From NCBI GenBank assembly GCA_014529385.2, contig CM043958.1, positions 81,341,525 to 81,401,524 on the forward strand: a stretch of DNA of 60,000 bases, written 5' to 3'. Shown one piece after another: positions 44,565-54,418 of the stretch. This DNA is from Adiantum capillus-veneris. Its lineage: Eukaryota > Streptophyta > Polypodiopsida > Polypodiales > Pteridaceae. The notes beneath the pieces are model-generated. The model saw nothing but the letters and a program-made list of their open reading frames with translations. It was not told the origin of the DNA and searched no databases. Each line of letters begins with the position of its first letter. Within the stretch, counting starts at the first letter, position 1. A program made the position numbers and the translations under genes.

Positions 44565-45833
44565 CCAAATTGGACAGATGCAAATCATGCTCCAAGGGAA
44601 GGCATATGCATGGTGGATTGGGTCGCATCTCAAAGCTATGGGCTTGGATGGAATTTTAGACAATCTCTCGAGCATGATTTGTGCAAGTCAACACGATAGA
44701 GCGCTTCAAGAAATTGTTCAAGTTGGAAATGGGAAAAGAGAGTCTAGACGCTTACATGAAGGAATTCCTCCTTGAAAGACTTAGATAATTAGATTAAAAA
44801 GTTTGCGTAGAACTACATATCTTGCCCCTTGCTGTTTTACATAAAACAAAGGCCTTGAATGATCCACAAGTGGTACCCTATATGCTCTATTTGTTTGGAC
44901 TACCACCGGATTATCCATATGAGGTGTTGCGGAATTCCATCAACTCCTTGGAATACATCTACAAGTTCGCCAAGAACTATGACAACATGTTCGCAACGAC
45001 TTGAAGCAGCCAGACAAAGGTGGACACCCAGGAACGTAGTCCCTTCAGTCCCAAACCAAGAAAACCCCTTTTGCAACTTCAAGCCAATGTCAAGACAGCT
45101 CCAAATGAGCAAGAATCAACTTAAAGACCAGCAATTCTCCTTCAAAGAAGACTTGAAGAAGAACCGCTGCTTCAATTGCCACCACACTAGGCATCTTAAA
45201 GACGACAGTAATTTTCCGTGTCCCAGCAAATAGAAAGCCTCCACATCTACTTCGAGGTGCACCCTATTCAAGCTCCAGGTCTATATCCTTTAGTTTAGAG
45301 ATTTTTAATGTTCATGCGCAAAGATGTCCACGTTGTCAGGTAAATAAAACTTCGTTTGGTCCCCATGATCTTCTCCATACCACAAGTATGATCAATGGCA
45401 AGACCGGAGTACCTTGTCGACGCAATAGGATCTTCACATCCAATAGTAGCATGAGTCACTAGACTTCTGGCTTATAGTCTATGGCATGTAGAAGTTATTT
45501 TAGGCATTCCATGGTTTTATAGCAAGTCATACGTTAGGTGAACCTTTTTAGGCTTTACCGGTTTTTTTGGAGGACCAAATTCTGTTGATCTCTTTACTCA
45601 TTTGTTGAAAGGTGTTTGGAGCAAGCAGCGGGTGGCTAGTCCTTCTATCACATGGTCCGATGAGCTTGACCACTCTTCTTAGACCCAAACGGCTTGTTAC
45701 ATTTGCGCCAATGTTGCAAATAGTAGATCCAAATAAGTCTTTTGTGGTGGAAACAAATGCTAGTGATTATGCTAGTGGTGTTATCCTTTATCAAGATGAT
45801 TGGTCTTTAGCCTTCGGGAGCCACAAGCTCACA
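44565..45833 (+). pseudogene. Ty3/gypsy remnant: gag to RNase H with most of pol deleted
   Basis: Gag blocks are 'QMQIMLQGKAYAWWIGSHLK' (44574), 'DPQVVPYMLYLFGLPPDYPY' (44860-44920) and a damaged zinc knuckle 'CFNCHHTRHLKDDSNFPC' (about 45170; the last Cys is displaced). The protease region (45240-45500) is hardly recognisable. From about 45540 RT thumb-like sequence ('FGGPNSVDLFTHLLKGVWSK' style) leads to RNase H 'LVTFAPMLQIVDPNKSFVVE' and 'NASDYASGVILYQDDW' (45690-45800). So the RT palm is missing: a large internal deletion. RNase H is interrupted at about 45833 and resumes at 46279. It is the same lineage as 38491-40570 (shared 'VTYAPMLQIVNPNKPFVVEM'). Confidence 0.7.
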
Positions 45834-46278
45834 GGTCTTGAGCCTTAGCCAAAGCTTGTAGCCAGCTCACGCGTGAGGGGAGGGGGACAAGATCGGCATG
45901 CCACACCGCCATGCTTGAGCTCTGATACCAGTTGTTATGTGTGCTCTTGCGTGATGCATGCGTGCACATGGAGAGGGAAGAGCAAGAGATAGAAGAATTA
46001 CACACTAAGTGGTAATGTCAGAGTAGGTCCCTTTATTATGTATAAAGAAGTAGGAGGTAAATGTTAGTGAGTTAGTTACTGTAGGGTTAGTTAACAAGGG
46101 GACGGCCATTAGCCCTTTATCCCAACATTAATTAGTAACTATAAGGTGGTCAACAACCATCCAAATTGTGAAAACAACTGGCAAGGCACCTGCTACAACA
46201 TTAGCAAACAATATTAAAAAATTATGAAGTAGGGGGGTCAACATCAATCTCAAGAAAGCATCCACCCAAGATCCGCTG
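45834..46278 (-). mobile_element. Inserted LTR-retrotransposon fragment (LTR 45933-46127 plus primer site)
   Basis: On the minus strand a 195-bp LTR runs from TGTTGGGATA (46127) to CACATAACA (45933), then two bases, then an exact iMet primer site TGGTATCAGAGC (45930-45919). TGTTGGGA at an LTR start is common in copia-type elements. There is no gag or pol. The insert breaks the RNase H frame of the gypsy remnant. The remaining flanks (45834-45918, 46128-46278) are unassigned; 46278-46128 has an open minus frame with hydrophobic residues that I do not trust as a gene. Confidence 0.6.
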
Positions 46279-46700
46279 ACGCAGTACTCCACACAAGAAG
46301 GGATTGCTAGCGGTCTTCCATAACTAAAAGATTTGGCGCCATTATCTTGATGGTGCTCATTTTTTGGTTTGAACTCATCACCATTCACTGGAATATCTTT
46401 GCAATCAGCCTAACCTTCGTGTTCGTCAGCACGATGGTCCGAACTCATGCAAGAGTTCAACTTTTACATTCCTTGTCGGAAGGGCGCAACAAACCAAGTT
46501 GCAGATGCTCTTAGCCAAATTGCTAAGGTCGATATTCTCTTGTTTACGAAGACTACCACTCACTTCTATCTCTCTCTTTGTGGACGCTACGAAACTAATT
46601 CTCACTTTGGAAGGATTCTGTGGCTGGTCACCACAGAAGCCAGAACAAAACACAAAGAAACTGAAAGCAGCAGAAAAAGGAAAAGGGAAAAAAAACATCC

Positions 46701-46702
<2 letters not shown>
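46279..46702 (+). pseudogene. Gypsy remnant, RNase H end to integrase start
   Basis: 'QYSTQEGIA' (about 46283) continues the RNase H of the 44565 element. 'FNFYIPCRKGATNQVADALS' (46456) is the end of RNase H (usual F-I-Y-KGK-N-VADALSR). Beyond 46560 the match fades before the CT tract. Confidence 0.7.

Positions 46703-46787
<85 letters not shown>
46703..46787. repeat. (CT)n tract, left border of LINE A6
   Basis: 85 bp of pure CT between gypsy debris and LINE A6. No LINE 3' UTR lies on its left. Confidence 0.95.
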
Positions 46788-46791
<4 letters not shown>

Positions 46792-49385
46792 GGCATGGCG
46801 GCTCTTTCATGAGCACTCCCCCCCCCCCACCATTACTTCTATAGAGGCCTCGGGCTAGTACGCATCAACTCTGTACACAGTTCCTGAGCAACCCCCCTTC
46901 CCGACGCCCCCGATCCATGCCCACACACATGTGCTTTTTTCACCGTTGAGATGGTGAGGAAGGCCATTGACAGGATGAGGACTGGGAGAGCATATGATCA
47001 TGATGGCTTAGTGGCTGAGCATTTCACGCATGCTAGAGATCTACTAGCAGAGCTTCTAGCAGTTATGTTTAACCGTGCCATGTGTGAGGGCTTGCCTCAT
47101 ACTTGGAGCCTATCTACTACTGTACCTATCTTCAAGTCGGGAGACCCTATGGAGCCTCGGAATTATCGCACTATCATGATTGGACACACATTGGCAGGGT
47201 TGTACTCATCTGTTCTTGAGCAGCAACTAGGTATATGGGTAGAGAGGGACAGGATACGCGCAACCGGGCAGGCAGGGTTCAAGAGGGGTTTTTCTACTCT
47301 TGACCATATCTTGACACTCAGAGCCATCATTGAGGAGGGCAGATCACATGGGAGACAGATATATTGTAGCTTTGTGGATTTCCACAAAGCATTTGACACA
47401 GTACCCACAGCTAGATGGATGTGCAGATTGCAGCAGATGGGAGAACCCACAGAGCTCATTTGGGGGTCATGGCATTATACAGGTCAGTAGTGGGGCATGT
47501 ACGCACCTCAGAGGGTCTATCCACACCGGTTCACTCAACTATTGGGGTGAAGCAGGGTTGCCCGCTCTCTCCTACTCTATTTAGTATGTATGTAGATGAG
47601 GTTTCTGACTACATTGAGAGAGATGGTGATAGAGGTGCACAGCTAGCAGGGACATAGATTCCACTATTGTTATATGCTGATGGTATTGTGTTGATCTCCG
47701 ACTCTCCGGAGGGGATGCAACGTCACTTGGATGCTTTGCATAGGTTTGCCCAGGAAAGTGGTTTGTCCGTCAACCTTGGTGAAACCAAGTTCATGGTATT
47801 TAATACCACCCCACAGTAGATCGGGAGGTCAGCGCCCGCATTCACATACGGCCAGGAGACAGTGGAGTATACAAATGCTTACACTTACCTTAGAGTGGTT
47901 TTAAGTGGGCCAGCATTTTCATTTAGGAGGGCAGCAAAGACTAGATTGACCACAGCCCATGCAGCATTGGGTAGATTGGAAAGGATGTGTTCACAAGTTC
48001 AGTTTCAGGAGGCTTTGACACTTTGGTGGCTTTTGCATTGCTTTTTGGAGCTGAGATTTGGGAACCTTCATTGGATCATCACGGGAGGACACGCCGCACA
48101 AATGGATGGGGGGACATGGAGAATCCTCTGGTCTCTATGATCTCGCGGCTCATTAGAGCTAAGGCTTCAGTACCAGGTGCTCTTGTCCGAGCAGAGCTAC
48201 CTGCCCCCCCACTAGTGGTTGAGGCGTTCACCAGATCTGTCTCCTTCATACACCGCATGTGGGAACTTCCCAGAGACAGATATGCCCGCCTTGCACTTGA
48301 GTCCTCTCGACCGTTAGCCATGCAAGGAGATACAACATGCTGGTATCGGGAGATGACATCATGGTTTCAGGCGCATGGGTTCAGCATAGACGAATTACCT
48401 CCCTTCCAGTACTCACTGGATGCACCCTCTCTGACTCTTACACAGTCCGAGATCACCAGGCTCATCCGCCGGGGCCTGACTCAGCTAGACACCAGGAGGC
48501 CATGGATACGGCAAGCACAGGAGCTGGGCACGAAGATGGCTTTCTACAGAGAGCATCTTCTCCAGCTTACGGAGGATGCTTTTGTGACAAGGTCCAGATA
48601 CATGGACACCCACTTGTCTCATGGGATACTATGTGCTATTGGCCAGATACACACATCTTCAACCAGCTGCAGATCGAGACTGGGAGATACAGTGGAGTAC
48701 CAGCACAGGCCAAGACATGCCCCCTGTGTGACATCAGAGTTGCACTACACGTGCCACTGCCCCGTCTACTACGAGATACGAGGCCGCTTCCATTGCTTGT
48801 TCAGAGAGGGCTTTGGACCACTCTCCAGAGTCATGTTGTACGAGGATCAAAGATGCTTGGGTTTGTTTTGCTCGAGCTGGGCAGACATAGAGAGAGCTTG
48901 ATGAGAGGAGAGGCTAGCCAGTCTCAGAGACAGATCACAGACTTGTTTAGAGCTTCCACTCGACACCCGAAGGAGCTACTACCACAGCAGAGCTCGTCGC
49001 CTCACACTAGAGGCACATTGATCGACCGAGCAACCATGCTGGGGAGATCCAGACGCCCACGACTGCGGAGGACTACACAGCATCGACGGAGGCTGCATCA
49101 GAGGATTTGGATCACTTTGGCCTAACATGCACGACGCCCTGTCAGACTACTGACCATGGAGGAGGAGGATGAGATCCGCCAGCGATCGATGCTGGATCTC
49201 TTGTGATCTAGCTATTCCAGCTAGCTGCTTAGTTCACACCTAGCAGTTTAGGATTCCATAGTATTTTATTTAGTCATTTTTTCCTTTTGTCATCTTGTTA
49301 CTCTGACTTTGTATCAGATCCACCACATTGTAACTTTCTGGTCTCATAGGTCACTTTGGCCTTTTGGAGACGTTACTATAACATT

Positions 49386-49388
<3 letters not shown>
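46788..49388 (+). mobile_element. LINE A copy A6: RT to 3' UTR
   Basis: A 5'-truncated copy starting GTGAGGCATGG at the CT tract, within the segment before the RT fingers. RT blocks: 'RTGRAYDHDGLVAEHF' (46978), 'VPIFKSGDPMEPRNYRTI' (47120), 'YCSFVDFHKAFDTV' (47361), 'GVKQGCPLSPTLFSMYVDE' (47546) and the catalytic motif as YADG, i.e. the second Asp changed to Gly (about 47674-47685). A frameshift in a G run lies near 47463. An in-frame TAG (about 47656) and a frame change near 48010 are also present in A8. The C-terminal half follows (47987-48901), with 'CPLCDIRVALHVPLP' and 'YEIRGRFHCLFREGFGPLS' in overlapping frames, the basic tail to 49123 and the 3' UTR with hairpin AGGTC-ACTTT-GGCCT at 49348-49362. 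Not active. Confidence 0.88.

Positions 49389-49471
<83 letters not shown>
49389..49471. repeat. (TC)n tail of LINE A6, left border of LINE C
   Basis: 83 bp of TC directly after AACATTTCA; the coding sequence of LINE C starts at the next bases. Confidence 0.95.
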
Positions 49472-49474
<3 letters not shown>

Positions 49475-50505
49475 CTGCTGTTTTGTGGACTTTAAGAAAG
49501 CGTTTGATACGGTATCTCGTCATGGGCTATGGTCCCGCATGGAGACCATTGGGGTTCCCATGCATTTGAGGGTTGCGGTGGCACGCCTATACCATGCAGT
49601 TCGATGTAAACCGAAAATGCAAAGTTCAAACAGGCTTCTCCAAAGAGTTTTTTAGCACAATAGGCGTCAAACAAGGGTGTCCTTTGTCCCCAACATTATT
49701 TGGGCTATGCATAGATGAGCTTGAAGACTTTATATGCCAAACGACGCAAGATAATGAAGATGCACCAAACATAGGCCTCATTACTTTGCTACTCCTCATT
49801 TATGCTGATGATGTGGTTCTTTTAGCGCATAACATATCTCTTTTGCAAAGACTTTTGGATGCGGTACATGCTTTTTGCGAAGCTACAGGACTCTCAGTGA
49901 ATGTCACAAAAACAAAATGTATGGCGACTTGTACACACAAATCAAAGGATCAGCCCGCCCTTATGTATGATGGGCAAGAGATTCAAGCAGTTGACAGCTT
50001 TAAATACTTGGGCATCATTATACCTTCGAATCATAGATGGGGGCAATGTGCAAAAACAAGAATTGAGGCAGAACAAGCAAGGTATTACGAGTTTGAAAAC
50101 ATGTGCAAACAAAGCGTCACTAGAAGGTGGAACTAAAGTCCATGGCTTTCAATGCGTGTGTGATCCAAACGCTATTGTACGGGGTAGAGATATGGGGACC
50201 AAGTATTCCATCCAAGACATGGAATGACATTGAGAAAATTCAGAAAAAGTTCTTATGTAGCATATGGGGATAAAAACCACAACACCATACTCAGTGATGC
50301 TATTGGAGACTAGACAAAGACCATTGGAAATGCTTGCTTTGCAAAGAATGCATAGATATCTCTTGAAGGTGAAGTTGATGCCTAATAACCGTTTGCCTCA
50401 CATAGTATGGGAGGTAGGATGTAAGCCGCAAAAGAACCACAAAAGCAAGTTTCTCACCTCTAGCCTTGTTGAGGACATCAGGAAATGGTTCTCTAAATGG
50501 AATGT
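49472..50505 (+). mobile_element. LINE C fragment: RT palm to thumb
   Basis: A different non-LTR family from A. The first piece reads 'YCCFVDFKKAFDTVSRHGLW' (49477-49536), then after a frame change 'GVKQGCPLSPTLFGLCIDEL' (49660) and the catalytic 'LLIYADDVVLLAHN' (about 49793-49834, YADD intact). 'GLSVNVTKTKCMATCTHKSK' and 'VDSFKYLGIIIPSNHRWGQC' follow to 50136. Later parts ('LQRMHRYLLKVKLMPN', 'SLVEDIRKWFSKWNV') are in shifted frames. It lacks endonuclease, upstream RT and 3' end. The left edge coincides with the (TC)n tail of A6; the right edge is a break where a truncated LTR starts. Confidence 0.8.
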
Positions 50506-50831
50506 TTGATTGAATGTGTGATACAAGGGCTCCTTATATAGGAGACGAAGAGACATAAATGAAAAGACACGTCTCTTGGTGAAGAGACACGACTTTAGAC
50601 GTAAAGACACATCCTTTCGGCGAAGAGCTGCAACCATTGGGTGAAGAGTCGCACCCGTAGAGCGAAGGGGTGTGACCATTCGTTGAAGGAGTGTGGCTTT
50701 TGGCGAAGAGATACATCCTTTGGGCGAAGGGGTGTGACCATCCAAGCACACGGGTCCTCCTTAGCATGGCACTTCGCGTATCTACAACTAGGAGTAGATG
50801 TATTGCTGTTAACATAGTCACAATCGTGACA
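50506..50831 (-). mobile_element. 3' LTR (truncated) of the minus-strand gag-protease element
   Basis: 326 bp matching 55700-56025 with scattered differences (I count roughly a dozen). On the minus strand it starts TGTCACGATTG at 50831. The last ~106 bp of the LTR are missing at the LINE C junction. Contains the 21-bp repeat array and a TATA box near 50531-50540. Confidence 0.85.
50541..50743 (-). repeat. 21-bp tandem repeat array in the 3' LTR
   Basis: About nine degenerate units. Read on the minus strand the core is CTCTTCGCC(A/C)AAAGG(A/C)TGTG, with period close to 21 bp. The same array is at 55735-55937. Confidence 0.85.
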
Positions 50832-50844
50832 TTCCCTCCCATTT
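50832..50844 (-). promoter_or_regulatory. Polypurine tract of the minus-strand element
   Basis: AAATGGGAGGGAA on the minus strand, ending exactly at the TGTCACG start of the 3' LTR. Confidence 0.8.
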
Positions 50845-51045
50845 AAAATGAGAGCCCGTGTCAAAGAAATGACTTCTGATGTTGATAGAACTCTGGAAAA
50901 GCATTGAATCTTTGAAAATCTTCAGTCTTTGAGTTATCTGAAGTCTTTGTTTTGAACCTTTGCTTCTTGCGAAACCTTTTTGCTTTGATTGCAAAATCCC
51001 ATGTCATTGTATTATTCAAAGACTTTTTAGAGGAATCTGGCATAA
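50845..51045 (-). other. Internal 3' part of the minus-strand element
   Basis: Between the solo LTR and the polypurine tract. Contains basic residues in one open minus frame (51043-50861) but no recognisable RT, RNase H or integrase sequence. Confidence 0.5.
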
Positions 51046-51050
51046 TCAGA

Positions 51051-52326
51051 TGTCACGTGACACATCCCAACCCTATGTGTCCGTGGACAAGCTACACCAC
51101 AGTAGGGTTCAGTCAGTTCAGTCAAGTCTAGATTAGCAGTGATCTGGCACTTTTGTGAGTCTATTCGTAGACCGTGCATGCCCAGTCACTTAGCATAGAT
51201 GCATATCCTCCGATTGCACACAGCATGATCATCGTAATTCCCATCGGAATCCATTAGCATCAGTTAGGGGAATTTTCTAGTGCATTTAGCCTATTTTCCT
51301 ATTTATTGGTATTTTCACTTATTATTTTTAAGTGACTTTCCAACAAAAGTAGGTAGGGCAATTTTGCTAAGTTAATATATAAGCAAACCAAAGTTCACAC
51401 TTTCTGGCAGAAGAGGCAGCAGGAGCTTCCCGCTCAACAGGCAACTTCTCAGCAGTACCCCCCCAGAACCCCCCAGCGTTTTTGGACCTCCTTCTTCGCG
51501 GGGATTCCCAGCGAACCATCGCCTTGAAGCTTCCACCTTCTGGCCCTGCCTCCCCCCCCCCCCCCCCCCAAGCAGATCAGCCCAAAGGCATAGCGTTTTT
51601 GAACCCCTTGCAGAATCAGCCCCAATACCTAGCGTTTTGGGATTTCAGCCCTCAGTAAAAACGCCAGCCTCACCTCAGTCCTTAGTGTTTTTGACCATCA
51701 GCAACAGCAGCAGATTTTAGCGAATTTCAGCATTGCATAGACCTGCAGTAACCAGCGTTTTCAGGCCCAATCACTAACGCTAGGAACCTGCAGCATCAGC
51801 GTTTTGATCAGCAGATTTCAGCCTTGATGAAACGCAGGTTTTCGGCATACGAAGCATAGCAGAACCACCCCAGTCAGTTGCAGATTGTTCCCCCATTTTC
51901 AGCCATAAAAACGCAGCCAAAACAGTCATTTTCAGCCACCGAAACAGTCCCGAATTCAGCGATTAAAAGCCTACAGATTTCAGCCGTCGAGTCGCCGTCA
52001 TCGTCGTCGTCATCGGTATAGTCCCATTGCATCAGTACATTGCATTCGCATTGTACACCTTTGTGCAATCAAAGAATAGACCACTCTCGCCGACGAGAGT
52101 GGGGCCTTCGGAGGAGGGTTTTACAACTTCTCGGGTGTCGTATCTCTTCTCTCTCCTTCTCTCAGTCTCGTTCACTTGCACGCACATTATCCACTCCCTT
52201 TGTTCATGATCATAGCACTCTCCATAAGACGGAAAGCTCTCTCTTTCCCTAAGAACTAAAAGGAACCTTGAGCAATAAAGATCACTAATCTTGAGAAAAT
52301 ACAACATTCATCCGCTGCACCTAACA
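51051..52326 (+). mobile_element. Solo LTR (1276 bp), plus strand, nested in the minus-strand element
   Basis: Starts TGTCACGTGA and ends CTGCACCTAACA. Homologous to the minus-strand solo LTR at 43353-44559. TATA box at 51375-51383 (AATATATAAG) and AATAAA at 52274-52279. Between them lies a long stretch of degenerate 'cagcgttttt' and 'gcagatttcagc' repeats. Flanks are TCAGA (51046-51050) and TCAGG (52327-52331), a target duplication with one mismatch. A 19-base C run lies at 51551-51569. Confidence 0.85.
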
Positions 52327-52719
52327 TCAGGTAGACTGCAACAAGAGATCAAAATCTTCCAGTAACTGCGAAATATTTGGCAAAGAGGAAATCTTCTCAA
52401 GGTACTCTTCAGATGGGGTGACTTCAACTTTAGTAATCACTGGAGAGGACTTTGGCTTGAAACTGTAATCATCTTCCAATAATGAATCCCAAAATTCTTC
52501 AGAATCATCTTCAGGAACTGTCACTTCATGACTTGTAATTGGCATATCATCATCCAGTAAAGAATCAAAGAAAGCATAGTCGTCTTGAGACTCTGAATCT
52601 GCAACTATATCTTTATCTTTGTCTTCATCAATTGATTCAGGAGAAGTTAATGAATTCAAAAATTCATTAATAATAATATCTGCATCTGCATCGGAAATCA
52701 TATTCTCTTCATAATCCAT
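52327..52719 (-). CDS. Acidic ORF downstream of protease in the gag-protease element
   Basis: A 130-codon open frame on the minus strand, MDYEENMISDADADIIINEF at its start and very rich in D and E ('DEDKDKDIVADSESQDD', 'DDYAFFDSLLDDDMPITS'). Two related blocks 'FFDSLLDDDMP' and 'FWDSLLEDDYS' suggest internal duplication. It lies just after the protease and immediately before the solo LTR. In ordinary gypsy elements an acidic linker precedes RT; here no RT follows. I do not recognise a domain. It may be a remnant of that linker, or a protein specific to this non-autonomous element. It starts ten bases beyond the protease stop. Confidence 0.5.
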   Translation of the reverse strand: MDYEENMISDADADIIINEFLNSLTSPESIDEDKDKDIVADSESQDDYAFFDSLLDDDMPITSHEVTVPEDDSEEFWDSLLEDDYSFKPKSSPVITKVEVTPSEEYLEKISSLPNISQLLEDFDLLLQST

Positions 52720-52728
52720 TGTATCATG

Positions 52729-53310
52729 TCACTTGACTAGTACACGTGAGGCTTGAATCGCTCTTTCCGCATAAGAAAGCCCGTGTAAAGTCAATTCACG
52801 TCCATCTTTGAACAAATTGATAGTATGTCCTCGAAAGCTAATTGTTGGATCATATTGGAATAACCAATGCTGACCAAGAATCATGTCGTAATAAGATAAA
52901 GGCATGACTTCGAAATCCAATTGATCTGCATAAGTTTGAATCTCAAACTGCAACTGTCGAACTGTCTGATCACAAGTCAAAATTGATCCATCTACTAATT
53001 CCACATCATATAAGTGAGATGTCTTTTGAGTTGGTAAGCCAAGCTGTTGAACTATCTGAGTGCTTACGAAATTATTCGAGCATCCGCTGTCCACCAAAAT
53101 ATTGATGGAGGGACCATTGAGTAGTCCAAGAAGGCTCAAAACTTGCTTTGAGAGAGGCTCCAAAACTGAAGAATTGCATTGAGCATGCTTCATAGGAATA
53201 CTCGTATCCTCGGAGACACGAATCGTATTGACCACAGATTTTCCTTTATCCTTAGCAGAATCTGGTTGTTCAGAATTTAATGATGTTTCCGCGTTGGAAT
53301 TTCTTTTCAA
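52729..53310 (-). CDS. Retroviral-type aspartic protease of the minus-strand element
   Basis: A minus-strand frame of 193 codons containing 'GPSINILVDSGCSNNFVSTQ', the catalytic DSG motif followed by the usual N-F-V-S turn, then 'LPTQKTSHLYDVELVDGS', 'FEVMPLSYYDMILGQHWLFQ' (the second conserved D-ILG-WL block) and 'RELTLHG'. In family terms this is a full retropepsin-like domain, which cuts the gag polyprotein. Just upstream (higher coordinates, about 53370-53310) another frame has a knuckle-like 'CTICNGDHRWYQCPK' (C-x2-C-x3-H-x4-C), the end of gag. The active site looks intact. It is separated from gag by a frame change near 53310. Confidence 0.8.
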   Translation of the reverse strand: MKRNSNAETSLNSEQPDSAKDKGKSVVNTIRVSEDTSIPMKHAQCNSSVLEPLSKQVLSLLGLLNGPSINILVDSGCSNNFVSTQIVQQLGLPTQKTSHLYDVELVDGSILTCDQTVRQLQFEIQTYADQLDFEVMPLSYYDMILGQHWLFQYDPTISFRGHTINLFKDGRELTLHGLSYAERAIQASRVLVK

Positions 53311-54418
53311 ATTAGACGGATTTTGTCTCTTTGGACATTGATACCATCTATGGTCACCATTGCAAATTGTACATAATCCTTCCTTCTTTGAAATCGAAGG
53401 TCGATCTTGAGAAAAATCACGTCCTTTACCACGATCAAGTGGAGGAACATGTGAAGAAGATCTGCTTTCAGATTGTCAATCTTGAGAATAGAACCTTGAA
53501 GTGGAATAAGGTTGCGTTGCTTGCTGTCTGAACTGAGACTGATGTTGCTGATTTTGGCTATAGCTGTCTCTACGATCGCGCTGTGAAAAGCGAGCGCTAT
53601 TTGAAGATCTGTTACCAAGGAGAAAATTCCGTGTAGGGCGTCGATTATCGCCAAGATGCTCCACATAGGCAATTACAGCATCCAAGGTGGTAGGGTTGTA
53701 TTTGTGCACATCGTCCTTCAGGTTGGGATCGAGTCCGTCGATAAAGCTGTGAAGTTTATCAGAGGGACTAAGGGTCTCTACTTCCAGAGTTAGTCTTTGG
53801 AACTCTGTGATGTACGCGGCCAAGGAACCTGTCTGGCTCAAGCGCCGAAGAGAGGACCGGGCATGAAAATCCGCATTGGCACGTTCGAACGCCTTGTGAA
53901 TAGCACGCCGGAATTTATCCCAAGAAGGTGTGTTTACCATCAGCAACCCGTCGTTGCCACCAAAGAAATGTTGTGTCCTTGAGCAGAGAACTAGCAAGTG
54001 CAACTTTTTTACTCTCGACCAAGTCTGTGTTCGATAAGTAAATCTCCATTTTGAACAGCCATTGGTCCAGCACGCGCTTGTCGCGGCGACCAGTGTATGG
54101 TTCCGGCAGTTTAACATCAAGCTTCTTCTTTTGTGCAGCATTAAAAATTTTATAAAGTAATTGAAATTCACGATTGTCTACCTCTTCAGTTGGATCTGGT
54201 TCGTTTGGTTCGTCCACTGAAGCTTCGGAAGAAGGTGTTGAAGATGCTGCATTTGTAGTTCGAGAAACAACAGGTCGACTTCGAGAAGTGTTTTCCGTGT
54301 GCATCTCATCCAAGCGAGTGTGAAGTGATGCAAGGCTTATGGAAAGTGTGGTCATCTGCTCCTTGATAAGAGTAAGGGCATCGTAAGCTTGTCCACCTCT
54401 GTCCTGAGAATTCGGCAT
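53311..54418 (-). pseudogene. Gag of the minus-strand element, with frame breaks
   Basis: ATG at 54418 opens 'MPNSQDRGGQAYDALTLIKE'. The first frame runs to 53915 and includes 'VKLPEPYTGRRDKRVLDQWL' and 'ASSLLKDTTFLWWQRR', the gag core with its conserved aromatic pair. The next frame (to about 53476) has 'WDKFRRAIHKAFERANADFH', 'GSLAAYITEFQRLTLEV', 'DKLHSFIDGLDPNLKDDVHK' and a Q/R-rich tail ('RDRRDSYSQNQQHQSQFRQQ'). A third frame carries 'DRGKGRDFSQDRPSISKK' and the zinc knuckle near 53350. All blocks fall in the right order for retrotransposon gag. The breaks near 53930 and 53480 are small indels or stops, so the copy is probably inactive but young. Confidence 0.8.

Noticed and set aside
46128-46388. 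Minus-strand hydrophobic open frame as a captured host exon
   Set aside because: Its end and beginning overlap a retroelement insertion and RNase H debris; no splice sites or family match.
50541-50743. CRISPR-like array
   Set aside because: Units are contiguous and degenerate with no unique spacers, in a plant LTR.
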